A DNA stretch of 64,000 bases, taken from positions 6,488,646 through 6,552,645 of the forward strand of contig OZ007514.1 of the NCBI GenBank assembly GCA_963931865.1. Direction: 5' to 3'. A model generated the notes under the pieces. The model saw nothing but the letters and a program-made list of their open reading frames with translations. It was not told where the DNA came from and did no database searches. Shown one piece after another: positions 42,950 to 54,536 of this stretch (position 1 is the stretch's first letter; the number at the start of each line of letters is the position of its first letter). This stretch comes from Axinella damicornis. Taxonomy: Eukaryota > Porifera > Demospongiae > Axinellida > Axinellidae. The position numbers and the translations under genes are program-made.

Positions 42950-44793
42950 TTACAATTTACGGGATGCTTTCACCAGTGTCTCATATACTCTTGTTACAGA
43001 AAGTTTGCCATGTTGCTTTATACACTCTTGTGGCCCCCCTGGAAAGTTTGATACATACTCAAAGACGTTTTTCCGCTTGGAATAGCATGCCTTGGTTTTG
43101 GGGTCTCGCTTATATTTCTCAGGAATATGCGAAAACTTGCAAAGCTTATCATCTCCTTCATTCATTTGCTTCCAAAAGCTCTCCAATGTTTTCGGCAGAG
43201 TGTTGATTGCTTGTGCAATGACACTGTCCTCATTAACAACTGTGGAGGAATGTGGAATGCTTGTAGTAGTCTGCAGAGATGTAGATGCCGGGGAACCAGT
43301 AGTCTGGAGAGACACAGACGATGGGGACACTGCTGCTAATTGTGTGCTGAATGATGACTTCAGTTCAGCAACTTCAGCTGTTAATTGGAGGTTTTCTTCT
43401 CTTAAACTTTTTACTTCTCCAATCAATGCTTCAATGTCATGCTGCTGGGTCGATGTTGAGTCTAATTGATGGACAACCACCATCCTTGTGGAGGACTGTC
43501 CATCAGGCCGTGTCTGTCTCTTCTGAGTGTCTTCTTTTGGTAAGTTTGCAACAACTTGATCGACAGCATAGAGGATATCAGCGACATTAGGGCTGTTTGT
43601 TGGGACGAAATGCTTTACAAATTGCTTGAGGGCATCTTCTACTCCATGAGCTACACATGACAAAGTTTCATGGTAGTAACAAGTAATGTGATACATGCAG
43701 ATGTGATGCAGCTGTACATGGCCACTTCAAATACCTTCGCTGCTCCTTAATGAACTTGAAGTAGCACCAGTGTCTGACCCAACAGTGCCACTACCTAGGT
43801 GAGTCATTAACAAACACTTTCACATGCATGCGCAGTAGCACTCCAATGCATACAGATGTAGCTGCTTCAAATATATACCTTTGCTGCTCCTTAATGAACT
43901 TGAAGTAGCACCAGTGTCTGACCCAACAGTGCCACTACCTAGGTGAGTCATTAACAAACACTTTCACATGCATGCGCAGTAGCACTCCAATGCATACAGA
44001 TGTAGCTGCTTCAAATATATACCTTCGCTGCTCCTTAATGAACTTGAAGTAGCACCAGTGTCTGACCCAACAGTGCCACTACCTAGGTGAGTCATTAACA
44101 AACACTATCACATGCACACAATGTATCGTAGCAATAAAATTAATGTCATCTGGTGAGATCCTTAGTACTAAACAGATATCTCTCCATTCCACAAAGGGAT
44201 CAAGTTCCTCGTTAACTCTAGCCGACCTATCACCTTTGCAAGTAAACCAACGTACACATACTCTCATCATAATATTGCAGTCTTGATGCCAAATACATAA
44301 TTATCCAAGGTGACTTACGCCAATCTCTAAGTTCTTTCATTGCATGCTCTATAAGAACAGATGATAATAACACAACCGACACATAATTGTGTAGCTATCT
44401 ATAGCTTGCAAGTTTCCATAAGTGGGCAACTACCACATCATTTTACCTTGCAATACCTGTGGAAGGTGATCTAAAACCAGAGATAGATTTCACAGATTGA
44501 GAAACAATTCTGGAAGGATCTCTTACAGCCACATCAAGGAATACTATACCTAGTAAGTAACCTTCCTTCATGCAGTCCAATTGTATGTTGTACAGTTTTC
44601 TAATGGAAGCTGACATATTCTCCCTATAGAATTGAGTGTCTGTGAATGGAATTTAAACCCAAAGTTATAAACACAAATTTGGTACATACTGCGATTAAAT
44701 GTAGCGTACCGTTTTCTGCAGCTGATGGACAGAAGGTTCTTGGAGAAGGAGGAGAAATAGTTGCCAGGTTGTCCCACAAACTCTCAGGTAGAG
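42950..44793 (-). CDS. Coiled-coil protein with possible GCR1_C-like C-terminus and triplicated exon (5' end not found)
   Basis: Exons in transcript order: 44710-44793, 44562-44639, 44457-44549, 44319-44348, 44120-44233, 44023-44082, 43879-43938, 43735-43794 and 42950-43650. All internal exons are phase 1 in and out. At least 426 aa. The 44120-44233 exon has EWRDICLVLRISPDDINFI, which looks like half of a Death-domain core. Three 60-bp exons encode a Ser/Thr/Gly-rich 20-mer in tandem. The last exon has a helical segment (HGVEDALKQFVKHFVP), a leucine coiled coil (IEALIGEVKSLREENLQLTA), a Ser/Thr linker, and a C-terminal ESFWKQMNEG...ACYSKRKNVFEYV region resembling the GCR1_C DNA-binding domain, known from fungal Cryptons. 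That similarity is by eye. The upstream exons could belong to a separate gene. Confidence 0.6.
43710..44110. repeat. 144-bp tandem repeat carrying a coding exon
   Basis: Period 144 bp, about 2.7 units; each contains one 60-bp exon with intact splice sites plus intron (CAAACACTTTCACATGCATG). Units are nearly identical. The middle exon has Lys in place of the final Glu. Confidence 0.87.
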
Positions 44794-44879
44794 CTATAGT
44801 TGAAATATATGACAATGAAAGAAGTACATGTATAGTGGCTTGCTGAACAACATGCCATTAGATTTCTACAGTACCTGGC

Positions 44880-45660
44880 TTCACTGTCCATAGATCACAG
44901 TAAAACTTCAGCCTGCTTAATTGGATTGGTACAATTGAGGGGTCTTTTGCGTACTCCAATCCTGGATACCATTTCATAGTCATCTTTAAAGACTACATTG
45001 GTACTAATGTTACTTAGTAATACTTACCCCTTTTTTTGCACACCATAGTAATAGCATCTATATTACAGCAAGAAATAATGCTTGTACAAGATTGGGAATT
45101 GCATTGTAGTAAGCTAACATTTCTTCACATACCTTGAAGCTCTTGACTAGGAACAGCTGAGGATATAAACATTCAAAATTATGACATGGCGCATGGAGTA
45201 CTGTCGTATGCTATATGTACGAAGTGGTTATTGGTCCAGCAGGAAGTAGGGCAACGGTTAGGGTAAGTTAGGGCCAGTGCCAGTACCAAAATGCGCAAGC
45301 ATGTCCAATACCTATACTTAAAGTATGTACTTCCTGCCGGACCAATATCCACGGTCCCTATATTTACTCAGATTGTAGTTGGTGGACAATAATTATTGAA
45401 GTGAAGGGTCATCCAATGGAAGAAGTTCAGTCCAGTATTAGGGTGTTAGCTTAGCTGAAGAACTTGTGATACAGCTCAGCATAAAGCCTGACAGAGTACT
45501 TTCAATCAATCAGATCGCCTTCAATGTGACAACTACAGTAGCTAAAGTATGCAGGCTCATAATTATTAAACTATGAGCCAGGATGAGTGTCGGAGTACAT
45601 TTGCATGAACTATGATAACTTACAAATTGTCCCCCCATGGCACCGAGCTTGGTTCGATAG
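44880..45660. other. Intergenic, one small foldback
   Basis: 45226-45352 is a foldback with arms GTGGTTATTGGTCCAGCAGG and complement. The same left end occurs at about 35890-35945. No gene recognised. Confidence 0.55.
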
Positions 45661-45819
45661 TAACAAGAACTTAGCTACTTTGCAGTCCTCCATCGTATGC
45701 TGTCCGATTCCAAATTGGTTTGAGCTCGAAGTTCAACGCAGAAACATGACGTAACCGAACTTTCTGTATGCTGATTGGTCGAAACAATTCTGCTGTTCCA
45801 GAAACTCGGGAACCGGGCG

Positions 45820-45903
45820 AAGAATTGTACGTTCCCAGGCCCGCGCGCCGTTTCGGTTGCACGAAGCGACGAAAAGCTGGGCGGGGCCTGGGAACGAGGC
45901 TAA
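45820..45903. mobile_element. Partial TAGCCTCG-family element
   Basis: Right terminus GGGGCCTGGGAACGAGGCTA is intact; the left terminus is degenerate (GTACGTTCCCAGGCCCG). Confidence 0.6.
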
Positions 45904-46604
45904 GCCCCTTGTAGGTAACAATCACCTGTGAATACAGTACTTCGGTTTGTGTAGGTGATAGAAGACTACATTGCAAGAGAGAAATTGATTTTCAATATGG
46001 CCATGGCAGTTTGTTGTACACATCTTATGGTGGCTCCACTGTCCATTGAATCCCTGATTTTATACCAAGGTTACCATGGAAACCACTGCAGCACCCAGGG
46101 TGCTATTCTGGAACATGCGAATGAGCACCCTAATTTTAACAGTGTAGTAGGGAGCACAGCTTACAGGACTACTTGCAAGTACCAATGATTATCTAGCACA
46201 AATTCAGATCCAGAGATATAGCTAGAGAACTGCCATTTCAATGTCACAGCACACAGAGGTACATCCTTGAAAGCTGAATTCAAGTAATCTTCGTCATTCT
46301 TAGTCTTGTTGACTGTAAACAAGTCACCAACCATTTCTTGCTTCAAAGCAAATGATGAGTACTTGGTATTTCTTTTGGGGTACCATGTGTGTCCTCGTCT
46401 TTTACTCTCTGCATCCGTAGTTTGTGGATCTCCAATGCAGCTGGATGTGTTGACTATTGTGACTGGATGTGAGTATCGATATGCCGATATATTGATGCAG
46501 CTCTAGAGAACTCATTGATTGGTAAACAAGCAGCTTCTCTTGCTTCAGCTGCTGTTCTCCCCCGACTCCATCCGCGCACGAGACAATTCTTTCTACAGCA
46601 GTAG

Positions 46605-46922
46605 GGATGGGCACATTATTTCTTTTAGAATAATAGGCTTCCAAAATTTAATAATTGCTGAAAATAGGGTATGACATCATTCATGTATTTAACATGGCGG
46701 TGCTGACAGACACAAGCCTAGTACATTGACAAACTCCCTGGAGGACTATGTGGGTCTACTGTAATGTTACAGTGAAATAAGAGAAATGAGTGAAGACTTA
46801 GTGTTGTTTGTTCCTGTACATGTTTTGGTTGTCCTGTTTTGGGATTTGATTTGAGGGAAATAATTATTCTCTGATTAGAAGAATTCATGAATAGAATAAT
46901 GCCAAAGAATAATGCGCCCATC
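46605..46922. mobile_element. TIR element with GGATGGGC ends
   Basis: GGGATGGGCACATTATT on the left and AATAATGCGCCCATCC on the right, about 315 bp, AT-rich, no coding capacity. Confidence 0.6.
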
Positions 46923-46929
46923 CATATTC

Positions 46930-48270
46930 AGCAGTCTCTAGAGCTCTCCACATGTTACTTGCATATATGTGACAAAACAGTTATGGGCATAGGGTAACTA
47001 TAACTTGCGGTTAATAGGGAGTGTATCCCTAATTAGAACTACCGTCCATTTGAGGATAGTACATTCCACCATCAAGAAGAATGACTTGTACTATTGCGCG
47101 CAAACATGAACACCGTGAGAGCTTCCCTGACTTCCAAACTGGGAGCTGCATGTCCACGGCTAGCCTGTACAGACATAATTGCATGGGAGCAGTGAATGAG
47201 CTGCTTGTGACAAACGAATTAACTGTTTTCCACCCTCATCTGTACAAGTACGTCCTCATCTGCACCTAGCCTTGTTCCCAGGCCTGCCCGCTGCTACGAA
47301 AAGCTGGGCGGGGCCTGGGAACGAGGCTAATCTGCACCAGTGGTATTATAACAAATGAATAGTGTCCACCCCTCATCTGCACCAGTTGCATAACGAATAT
47401 TGTAGCAGTTACTCCTCTGCACAAGTTTGACCTCCTTTGCACCCCTCATCAGCCAAACTGCAGGCATGATTTAATATTGTCCTGTGTTCCACCCCTCATT
47501 TGCGAACTCCGTATAGCAATTCTAATATCCACTCGTCTGCACAAGCTGTATAAGAAATGAAAAACGTTTGCTTGAAAATTATAAGGATTTAGCGATGACC
47601 AATTATACATTCGACCTCTCAAAAAAGTGAAGAAACAAGGGGTTACATATCCTCATTCGCATCTCATTCAAAAGTGGAGAATTTACAGACGAGATGGGAC
47701 CAAGGATTTGCCACCCCTGGTTTCTTTTTTTTTCTTCAAAGGAATATGATATCATTGCCGCATCATATCAGGCCATCGCTAAAATCCTTTTAGTTTTTTG
47801 GAGCAAAGATTTTGCTTTATTATGCATCACAATACGTCAATAGCAATACATCAAGTGCAATGTATTGATACAGCAAAGCGGCTCTATTATAATACCCCTC
47901 ATATGCACAAGGTCGACTTCATCTTCAAAGTTTCATAACAATTTTGTACTGAGTTCCACCACTCGTCTCGTGAACACTGTAGCTAGCTACCCTGAATTCC
48001 ATCCTTGGTGGGCACAAACATGCAGTAACAAAATGAGTTTGACTCCACTCCAACCATGTACATGTAAACATCAACCTGCAAAACTCCAGTAGCCACACAA
48101 TGGGTTGGAATGATCGACCTTTTTTTGTTTTAGCAAAAAGGCCCTGAAATAAATACTGCTGGCAAACACTGGGTTAATAGCCTAGTTCCGCCCCATGCAG
48201 AACACCCCTCTTCCATTACTGACACACTCCTACAGAAACATATCACCTTATGCATGAAAATATGTGGAGA
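46930..48270. other. Intergenic, repeated CCACCCCTCATCTGCAC motifs
   Basis: 47220-47550 and 47880-47980 have loosely repeated CACCCCTCAT-TGCAC phrases, interrupted by a 63-bp MITE. No gene seen. Confidence 0.45.
47267..47329. mobile_element. 63-bp MITE with 9-bp target duplication
   Basis: TAGCCTTGTTCCCAGGCC and complement with perfect ATCTGCACC flanks (47258-47266 and 47330-47338). Confidence 0.88.
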
Positions 48271-48278
48271 GATATAAT

Positions 48279-49189
48279 TTACAATTGAGGTGGGTCTATG
48301 CAGAGACTCATATTGAGGTAGGTTTGGTTGAACCAACTCGGAAGTGCTGCCCGGACAGCATGGGCTGCAGTACTTGGATGTTCTGAGAGCCAGGTATAGT
48401 TCGTGAAATGCTGGTAGATTCGTGTTGTAGATACTATTTTATTGAAAAGATGAATGGCATAAACCTTATGGAGACTGAATGGGAGAGTTGTCATGTCCTT
48501 TTCAAACAAGGCTTGGATGTCACGCATATTCCAACTAAATGGAAAGAACCCATTGTTATAATCCAGAACTTTCACGTTCTTGTACAAGTGTTTCTGTACA
48601 AGGTTTGCCAGCACTCCAATCGAATGTGTACTCCAACCTCCATCATACTTTTGACACGCTGTTTTGCCGAAATCACATATAAAGCAGCTCTGCTTCTGAG
48701 CCACAACTAATCCATTGCCTGGTGATCCTCCATACTGTCTTGAAACCACGGTTTGATAGCTGTGAAGCAAATCGTCAAATGACTTGGTGGCAATACTGTC
48801 TGTGTCTGAGTATATCCCACCTATTTTGTAGAGAAGTGAATTCTTCATGAAATCTGCCTGGTGTGCTAAATATGAGACTTTCCTTCCATTGAGCGTTTTC
48901 ACCCACTGGCGACCTGGCACAATGTGGTGTTGAACAAATGGCCGTGTGCGATTCCACCAGCAGCTTTTGATGTCTCCTGTACTGTGTACGAATACCATCT
49001 TTGGCTTGATAACTTTTATTGCAGCCATCACAGCGACCCATTCATAAAAGTGGAAGTCACTATCGATTTTGATGAAGTGCACCACATTTGGGATAGGACC
49101 GCCCCCATTCACACATTCTTTTCCACAAGTTCTTGTCCACTCGCCACATCCTGAAAGGTCCACTGACATTACTTCCTCTAATAGACCAG
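48279..49189 (-). CDS. Glycosyltransferase catalytic exon (GT32-like, DXD type)
   Basis: A 911-bp exon entering in phase 1 after TTATGCAG and ending in TAA at 48279; 302 codons. It has the family pattern of Gly_transf_sug / alpha-1,4-GalT-like enzymes: IPNVVHFIKID near the start, then HQADFMKNSLLYKIGGIYSD followed by the metal-binding TDS, giving the DXD triad (Asp-Thr-Asp) that holds the nucleotide-sugar through a divalent cation. Several Asn-x-Ser/Thr sites (NRT, NYT, NQT, NMS) and paired cysteines suit a Golgi-lumen enzyme. A membrane anchor is absent from this exon and is supplied by a phase-matched upstream exon. Donor and acceptor sugars cannot be told from the sequence. Confidence 0.85.
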
Positions 49190-49399
49190 CTGCATAAGAT
49201 ATAGAATTGTGATGCTTGTGTGCATGAAACATCCTACATACGTACATGCATGTGCACCATACATGATGCATTAAACATGATGCACAACAGTTAACACTGA
49301 ATGATTGTGTAGTCACATCTTGCCCAGACCCCGCCTCTACCTCCTTGAAGAATGGTCTGACTTTTCAACACAATCCTCAGTCCTCTGCCTACACATCAG

Positions 49400-51480
49400 A
49401 TAATAACATACGGTGAAAAGTGGCGGTAGTAAAGCACCATGGATAATGTGAAAACATCCCAGCACAGCTGTCAGTGAGGGGCGAGTCTTTTTATTCACTG
49501 GACTGGTGGACTGGACTGGAATGTTGCTTGCATAGCCTGCTTTCAAGTCAGTTGATTGAGGTCAAAGGTCACACAATTCGAAGAGCACTGCAGAACACAA
49601 ACTCCATTCCATGCATGCAGCCTTTGGCTAAAGCACAGGAAAACAATATTCCTGTATCATCTACCACCATGCATGACTGAAGCTCGCTGAAGCTCTATGC
49701 GTGACCTTTGACCTCTAGGAAAGACACGAGAGCAGGCTATGGAAGCAACTTTGGTGAATGAATTAGCTTCTGACCTACACTGAAAAGGGAAGTCAAGTGA
49801 ATAATCCCCACCCAATTTACACATATATTAGTATAATCAAAGACGCCCATCATACAGTGAGTGAGCGTACACTGTGAAACAGCAAGATTTCATAACTATG
49901 GTTGCCGAGAGAGCCACACTGCACCGCATACCGCCTACTGCGCATTGCCCACAGCACGTTGCCCAACCACACATTACCCACAGCATGTCACCCACCGCAC
50001 ATTGCCCAACAGCACACCGTGCGTCGCCACAGCACGCGCGGTGGGATGTGTGCTGTTGGGTGATGTGCTGTTGGGTGATTGTTGGGTGATGTGCTGTGAG
50101 CGACGTGCAGTGGGGCGATGCACTGTGAGCAACATGCTGCACTGCGTGCTGTTTGGCAGCACATAGCCTCGAAGTGACTCTCTCGGCCACCATACATAAG
50201 CAACTGACATATGGTTTCCACTACACTCATCTCAGCAGTATGACATGGGCAATCAGTGACGAAACCAGAAGCCTTTTCAGCAGCAAGTGATTGCAGAGCC
50301 TATGTACAGGTGGGGTTGAATGTTAAACATGTTCTTGCCACACTGATTGCTGAGGTCATACTGCCAGATGCAGTCTCATGCCCAGACGTCCACCCCACCG
50401 GCAGAGAACAAGCTGGTCGTTTGAGTTACATTTCTTGTCACAGGTATATTTGAAGCACTGATTGCGCTAAGAAATTTGAAGATAAATGCCCCTTTCTGTG
50501 CTATTTGATGTCCATTAACGCCTGAAACATCGGCTGTGAACGCGAAAGGGCTGTGAATGAAAGGGCTGTGAACGAAAGGGTGGTAGACTTCTGGCATTGC
50601 CATACGTAAACCATTGTTTTTCGAAGTTGGGAAAGGTTCTTTGAAGCTATGAAGGGGTGTCATCAACCAACAGCACAAAACTGAGCTGTTTTGGCCCCTT
50701 GATCAATCGGTGATACAGCCCACAATAATTAGTAGTAAATTACACGTGTGCTACTGGTGGGAGTAGGAGATCAAGATCGACTGAGTGCTGTATGTAACAC
50801 TACGTAAGTCATTATGCCACTTTCTCTGCATAGGGGAAGGCAGTTCTGTGCTTGACTTCCATGATAAGACTTCAATTGTGAATTACCTATACATTACGCA
50901 CTGCACATCTGTCCAGAGCATGCAGCATCACCAAGAATATCTAAATATGCAGTACTCATGCAAGTGTTGAATGTAGTGTATAGAAGTACTCAACACTGTT
51001 ACCGTACCAAGAGTTCATGATGATGAGTCAGAGTCAGGGTTGTGACAATTACTGCTTTATGATTACAATTACTGGCACTTTCCAGAAGCCAATTAGCATC
51101 ACAATTTTAATTAATTTCACACAATTACAACTACACTGTATGATTACAACTACACACAATACCGACACATGCTCGGTTAGCCTCGGTGTACTGGAGGTCA
51201 ATGTTATTCATGGCTTGGTAGGGTGGAGGTATATATAGTACAATATTGGGCCATGGCGAACAGCAGTATAGCTATTGTGTAGTTGAGCACAATTGCAACT
51301 ACTCAGGGTGGTCATGAATATCATTAAAGGTATGGGGGGGGGGGGGGGGAGAGAGGAGCGAATGCTGTGTGAGAGGAAAGGTGGTGAGTGAAAAATGTGT
51401 TCTCTTGAGGGAAAGAAGTCCAGTTCAAGTTCACTGCTGATGCCCACAATCTAGTGTATACTTCCCCTCTACTCAAAAAC
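49400..51480. other. Glycosyltransferase intron with repeats
   Basis: Contains a GGACTGGTGGACTGGACTGG-type repeat (49490-49760), a foldback minisatellite element (49890-50190) and a poly-G run (51331-51350). No exon recognised. Confidence 0.5.
49890..50190. repeat. Foldback element with GTGCTGTTGGGTGAT minisatellite
   Basis: Outer arms GGTTGCCGAGAGAGCCAC and GTGACTCTCTCGGCCACC are inverted. Inside, GCCCACAGCAC-type units on the left mirror GTGCTGTTGGGTGAT units on the right. Six frames stay open here because of the repeat. Confidence 0.75.
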
Positions 51481-51520
51481 CCCACAAATTAACTATAATG
51501 GCTAGGCCCTTCAAACTTAC

Positions 51521-51740
51521 GGGGTTTCATTTGTGGATGTTGCGTTGGATTCGTACTTGATGGATTCGTACTTGGTGGATTCGTACTGGGTGGATTCATA
51601 CTGGGTGGATTCGTACTGGGTGGATTCGTACTGGGTGGATTCGTACTCGGTATCCAGCTTCCCCATGTAGCAACTATCATGACAAGAAACTTATATAGCA
51701 TTAGCACACACGATAAAATTGCTATGCTATAGCTTAAGCA
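51521..51740 (-). CDS. Signal-anchor and stem exon of the glycosyltransferase (proximal copy)
   Basis: A 220-bp frame (73 codons plus 1 nt) from a TTTACAG acceptor to a C/GTAAGT donor. It encodes a hydrophobic stretch (SIAILSCVLMLYKFLVMIVA), then TWGSW and a stem of six or so five-residue TNPPS-type repeats. The phase-1 exit joins the phase-1 entry of 48279-49189 (Pro codon). A short cytosolic tail, one membrane helix and a Pro/Thr stem are the type II Golgi layout. The start codon is not certain; an inner Met is possible. Confidence 0.65.
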
Positions 51741-51782
51741 CTGTAAACTACGTAATTGGTTGTTTTAACCACTGAGTGGTTA

Positions 51783-53100
51783 CCTAGCCTTGTCCCCAGG
51801 CCTCTGCCCAGATTTTATCTTGCAGCTGTGGAGAAAAATCGGGTGTAGGCGCTAGCTGGTGAAATTTATCACGTGATGTCTGCCACTGTGTACGCACGTC
51901 ACGGCTTTACAGGAGGTAAGCCACTGATTTTATGTCGTGTTGCACAAAATCAAGTAGTACAGTAGATAAGAGGGCAGCTTGAGTGAGGCAGGGCGTTGTG
52001 AAAGCAAAGACGATACCAGGAGAAGTCTCGAAGGCGATGTAAATATCCAAGACAAACCGGGAAGAAGTGGAAGACACCAAGCTGTGGAAAGCAAAGCTAC
52101 CTACAGCTTTGCCGCCAATCTTTCCGATTACTGCAGCCAACACAAACACAGATCACTGGAAAACCTGCCAACAGTGTGGCCAGCAAGAGTGGCAGTCACC
52201 ACTCATACGTCAGGCGAGAGATGGCCAAATACTGTGTACTTAGTGTCTAGACATTGGCATTAAATTTATGTCAACATTATTCAATATCAAAAGGCTAAAA
52301 CAAGTTACTACCTGCAGGAAGGACCTAAAGATGCATGGCCCATACCGCATGAAGCTGGAATTTGCCCACCTGTTGCACCAACCACATGAACTGGACTCGT
52401 GCTCTGATGGTGTCAGACACCTAATGCAAAAATAGATCACTCCGAGCTGGCAGGCTTGCTGCAAGATCTTCGTTTTCTTGAGGAGTCATCCTGCCAAGTT
52501 GTGAAGTTCTCCTGGACCATGGACTGTATATCGCTAAACTTATAATGTTTTACTTGCCCTCTGAGTCTGCCTCTGAACCTAGCGTAAGGTCAGTACAAGA
52601 CTTAGTACACATGCACCCTGCAAGCACAAAACAGCACTGCCCAAAATCAGCGGTTGTAGGGTGGTGATATCATATCTGTGTTATAGCGCTTCAACACCGG
52701 ATTCATCATCCTTGAAGCACATTATGGTCTGGATACCACTGAGTGACTTGAGGGGTTCTCTAATAGCTGAAGTTTCTGGCACCTGATTTGCTCCATCTGT
52801 TCAGCACTCTGGGAGAAACAAAGGAGATATCAGCTAGGAACGGACTGATGGCAATGGATACAAATATTTTGTGGTTGCCCTGACTCTATTAAATACCCGC
52901 TCAATTTATCTGCATCTACATAAGAGACATCCATCGCCACCAGTAACAGTTCAGAGCCCAGGTAACACATCAATACAACTTCATTCAATCGTTATATCCA
53001 TTTACACTAACCTTTTTGGGGGCGCCAGCTATATGTGCGTAGCCACAGCCATAATTTTCCCCAATTACCGCTCAGTGCTTGGTCACCACGCAGCAATCTG
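51783..53100. other. Repeat-rich intergenic or intronic sequence
   Basis: Starts with a TAGCCTTGTCCCCAGGCC terminus of the 9-bp family without a clear partner. No gene recognised. Confidence 0.4.
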
Positions 53101-53225
53101 ATTTATGTCTACTTTGAACCGTTCACGTCTTCCATGATCGGTAAACTCTGCACTGTTAAAAAGGGGGTGTTTGTTTACACTTTTAAGGGTGTTTTAACTA
53201 ACACGAAAGCCAAGCTCCCTTGCAA

Positions 53226-53346
53226 GTGTAACGATACACCCTTGCCAGTGTAACGATACACCCATGCATGTGTAACGATACACCCATGCATTTGTAACGA
53301 TACACCCATGCATGTGTACTGATACACCCATGCATGTGTACTGAGA
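53226..53346. repeat. 22-bp minisatellite, about 5.5 units
   Basis: Unit GTGTAACGATACACCCATGC plus AT, each with a short ACACCC motif, in the left subterminal region of the TIR element. Confidence 0.88.
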
Positions 53347-54289
53347 TAGCAGGTTCTGCCAGCCTTATGGCAACTCATTAACATAAACTAAAATGTATAC
53401 ACAAAAACACACTAGCTAGAAATGACTAATACAATCACATACAGTTACTAACAAGTAAGTTGTTTTGCTGTACTTGCAGGTAGGACCTGCTTGTCCTTAA
53501 TTTCACAAACAATTTGCACCGTCGGCTTCCCGGCAGGCCTGTTAACACCAGGGATGGAGCGGACTGTTCAATCTTGCCCACTTCCTCATCTAAATTGATG
53601 TCACAAGTCTAAACAGAGGGAAAAAGAAGAATACATTACAATGAGTACATGTCTATGAACAGGTGTTCTATACCTACAGCTTTTGGGGGGATTTATGTAA
53701 TAGTTGTACCATGGTCAGTCTAGCCGCTACCCCTCTCTGCCCGGTGGGCACACGGTGAAGCCGCACGCAGAGGCGGGCAGAGAGGGTCGAGCAAGCATTG
53801 CCCTTGATCACGTTTCTCTGGAATGCCAATTAACTGTACCTGTGAACCGGTGAAGTGCCAGCCGGAGTTGAGGACGAGTTCTGTACCCTTGGAGGCATCC
53901 AGGTTGGACTACTTTAGCTCGAGTGTAGGCTTTTAGACACTCTCCGCCGGGCTGATCGCACGTGAACGGCTCGGTTTACAACCACGAGAGTATATTGGAA
54001 TGAATCGCTTCAGTGAGATCTGATTAGTCAGTTGAAATGCAATCAAGTGCAATGTTTGCTAGACCATCTCCGCCCTCCGTCCATTGTCATGAGATCAGCA
54101 CTCAATCCTACCCCCCTCCTCCGCCCACCCACTTAACCGGAGATGGGCTAGCGGCTAGACTGTACCACGGCTTGCTAGGGTGTACAGGATTTGTACCCTG
54201 AAGGGAATACATAGGGTAGAAAGGGTACAAATCTCATATACCCTAGTGAAGCCATGGTACAGCTGACTTGTACCATAAGTGTCAATTAG

Positions 54290-54536
54290 TGTCAACAGCT
54301 GCCTCAGGGTACTTGATATTGATGTTCATAAATTCAACTAGTGCTGCTTCTGAGTCAGAAAGCCCACACACAAACACAGAGGTGAAGGCCTGGGTACAAG
54401 CCGATCCTAGTGCTATGGGCAAGTGGAGCAGGAAGAGACCGAGACAGTACACATACCTCAAAATGTTCAACTGGTCCTCGTGGATACAGCAGCCTTGAAA
54501 GCAGCTCCACACAGATGGCATCACAGTGGTCTGTGT
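54290..54536 (-). CDS. Two candidate exons of an unrecognised gene inside the TIR element
   Basis: One exon runs from a CGACACAG acceptor near 54532 to GAG/GTATGT near 54456 and reads HCDAICVELLSRLLYPRGPV then EHFE. The next starts after TACCCAG near 54390 and reads AFTSVFVCGLSDSEAALVEF to PEAAVDTN and a stop near 54290. Phases agree (0). A further candidate near 53490-53560 reads NRPAGKPTVQIVCEIKDKQ. No family recognised; these could be element-encoded or captured host exons. Confidence 0.4.

Noticed and set aside
48775..49041. Minus-strand frame with CDGCNKSY as a zinc finger
   Set aside because: It overlaps the glycosyltransferase exon in another frame and has no second metal ligand pair.
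53226..53346. 22-bp repeats considered as a CRISPR-like or telomeric array
   Set aside because: No spacers; the ACACCC motif is too irregular for telomere repeats and sits just inside a transposon terminus.
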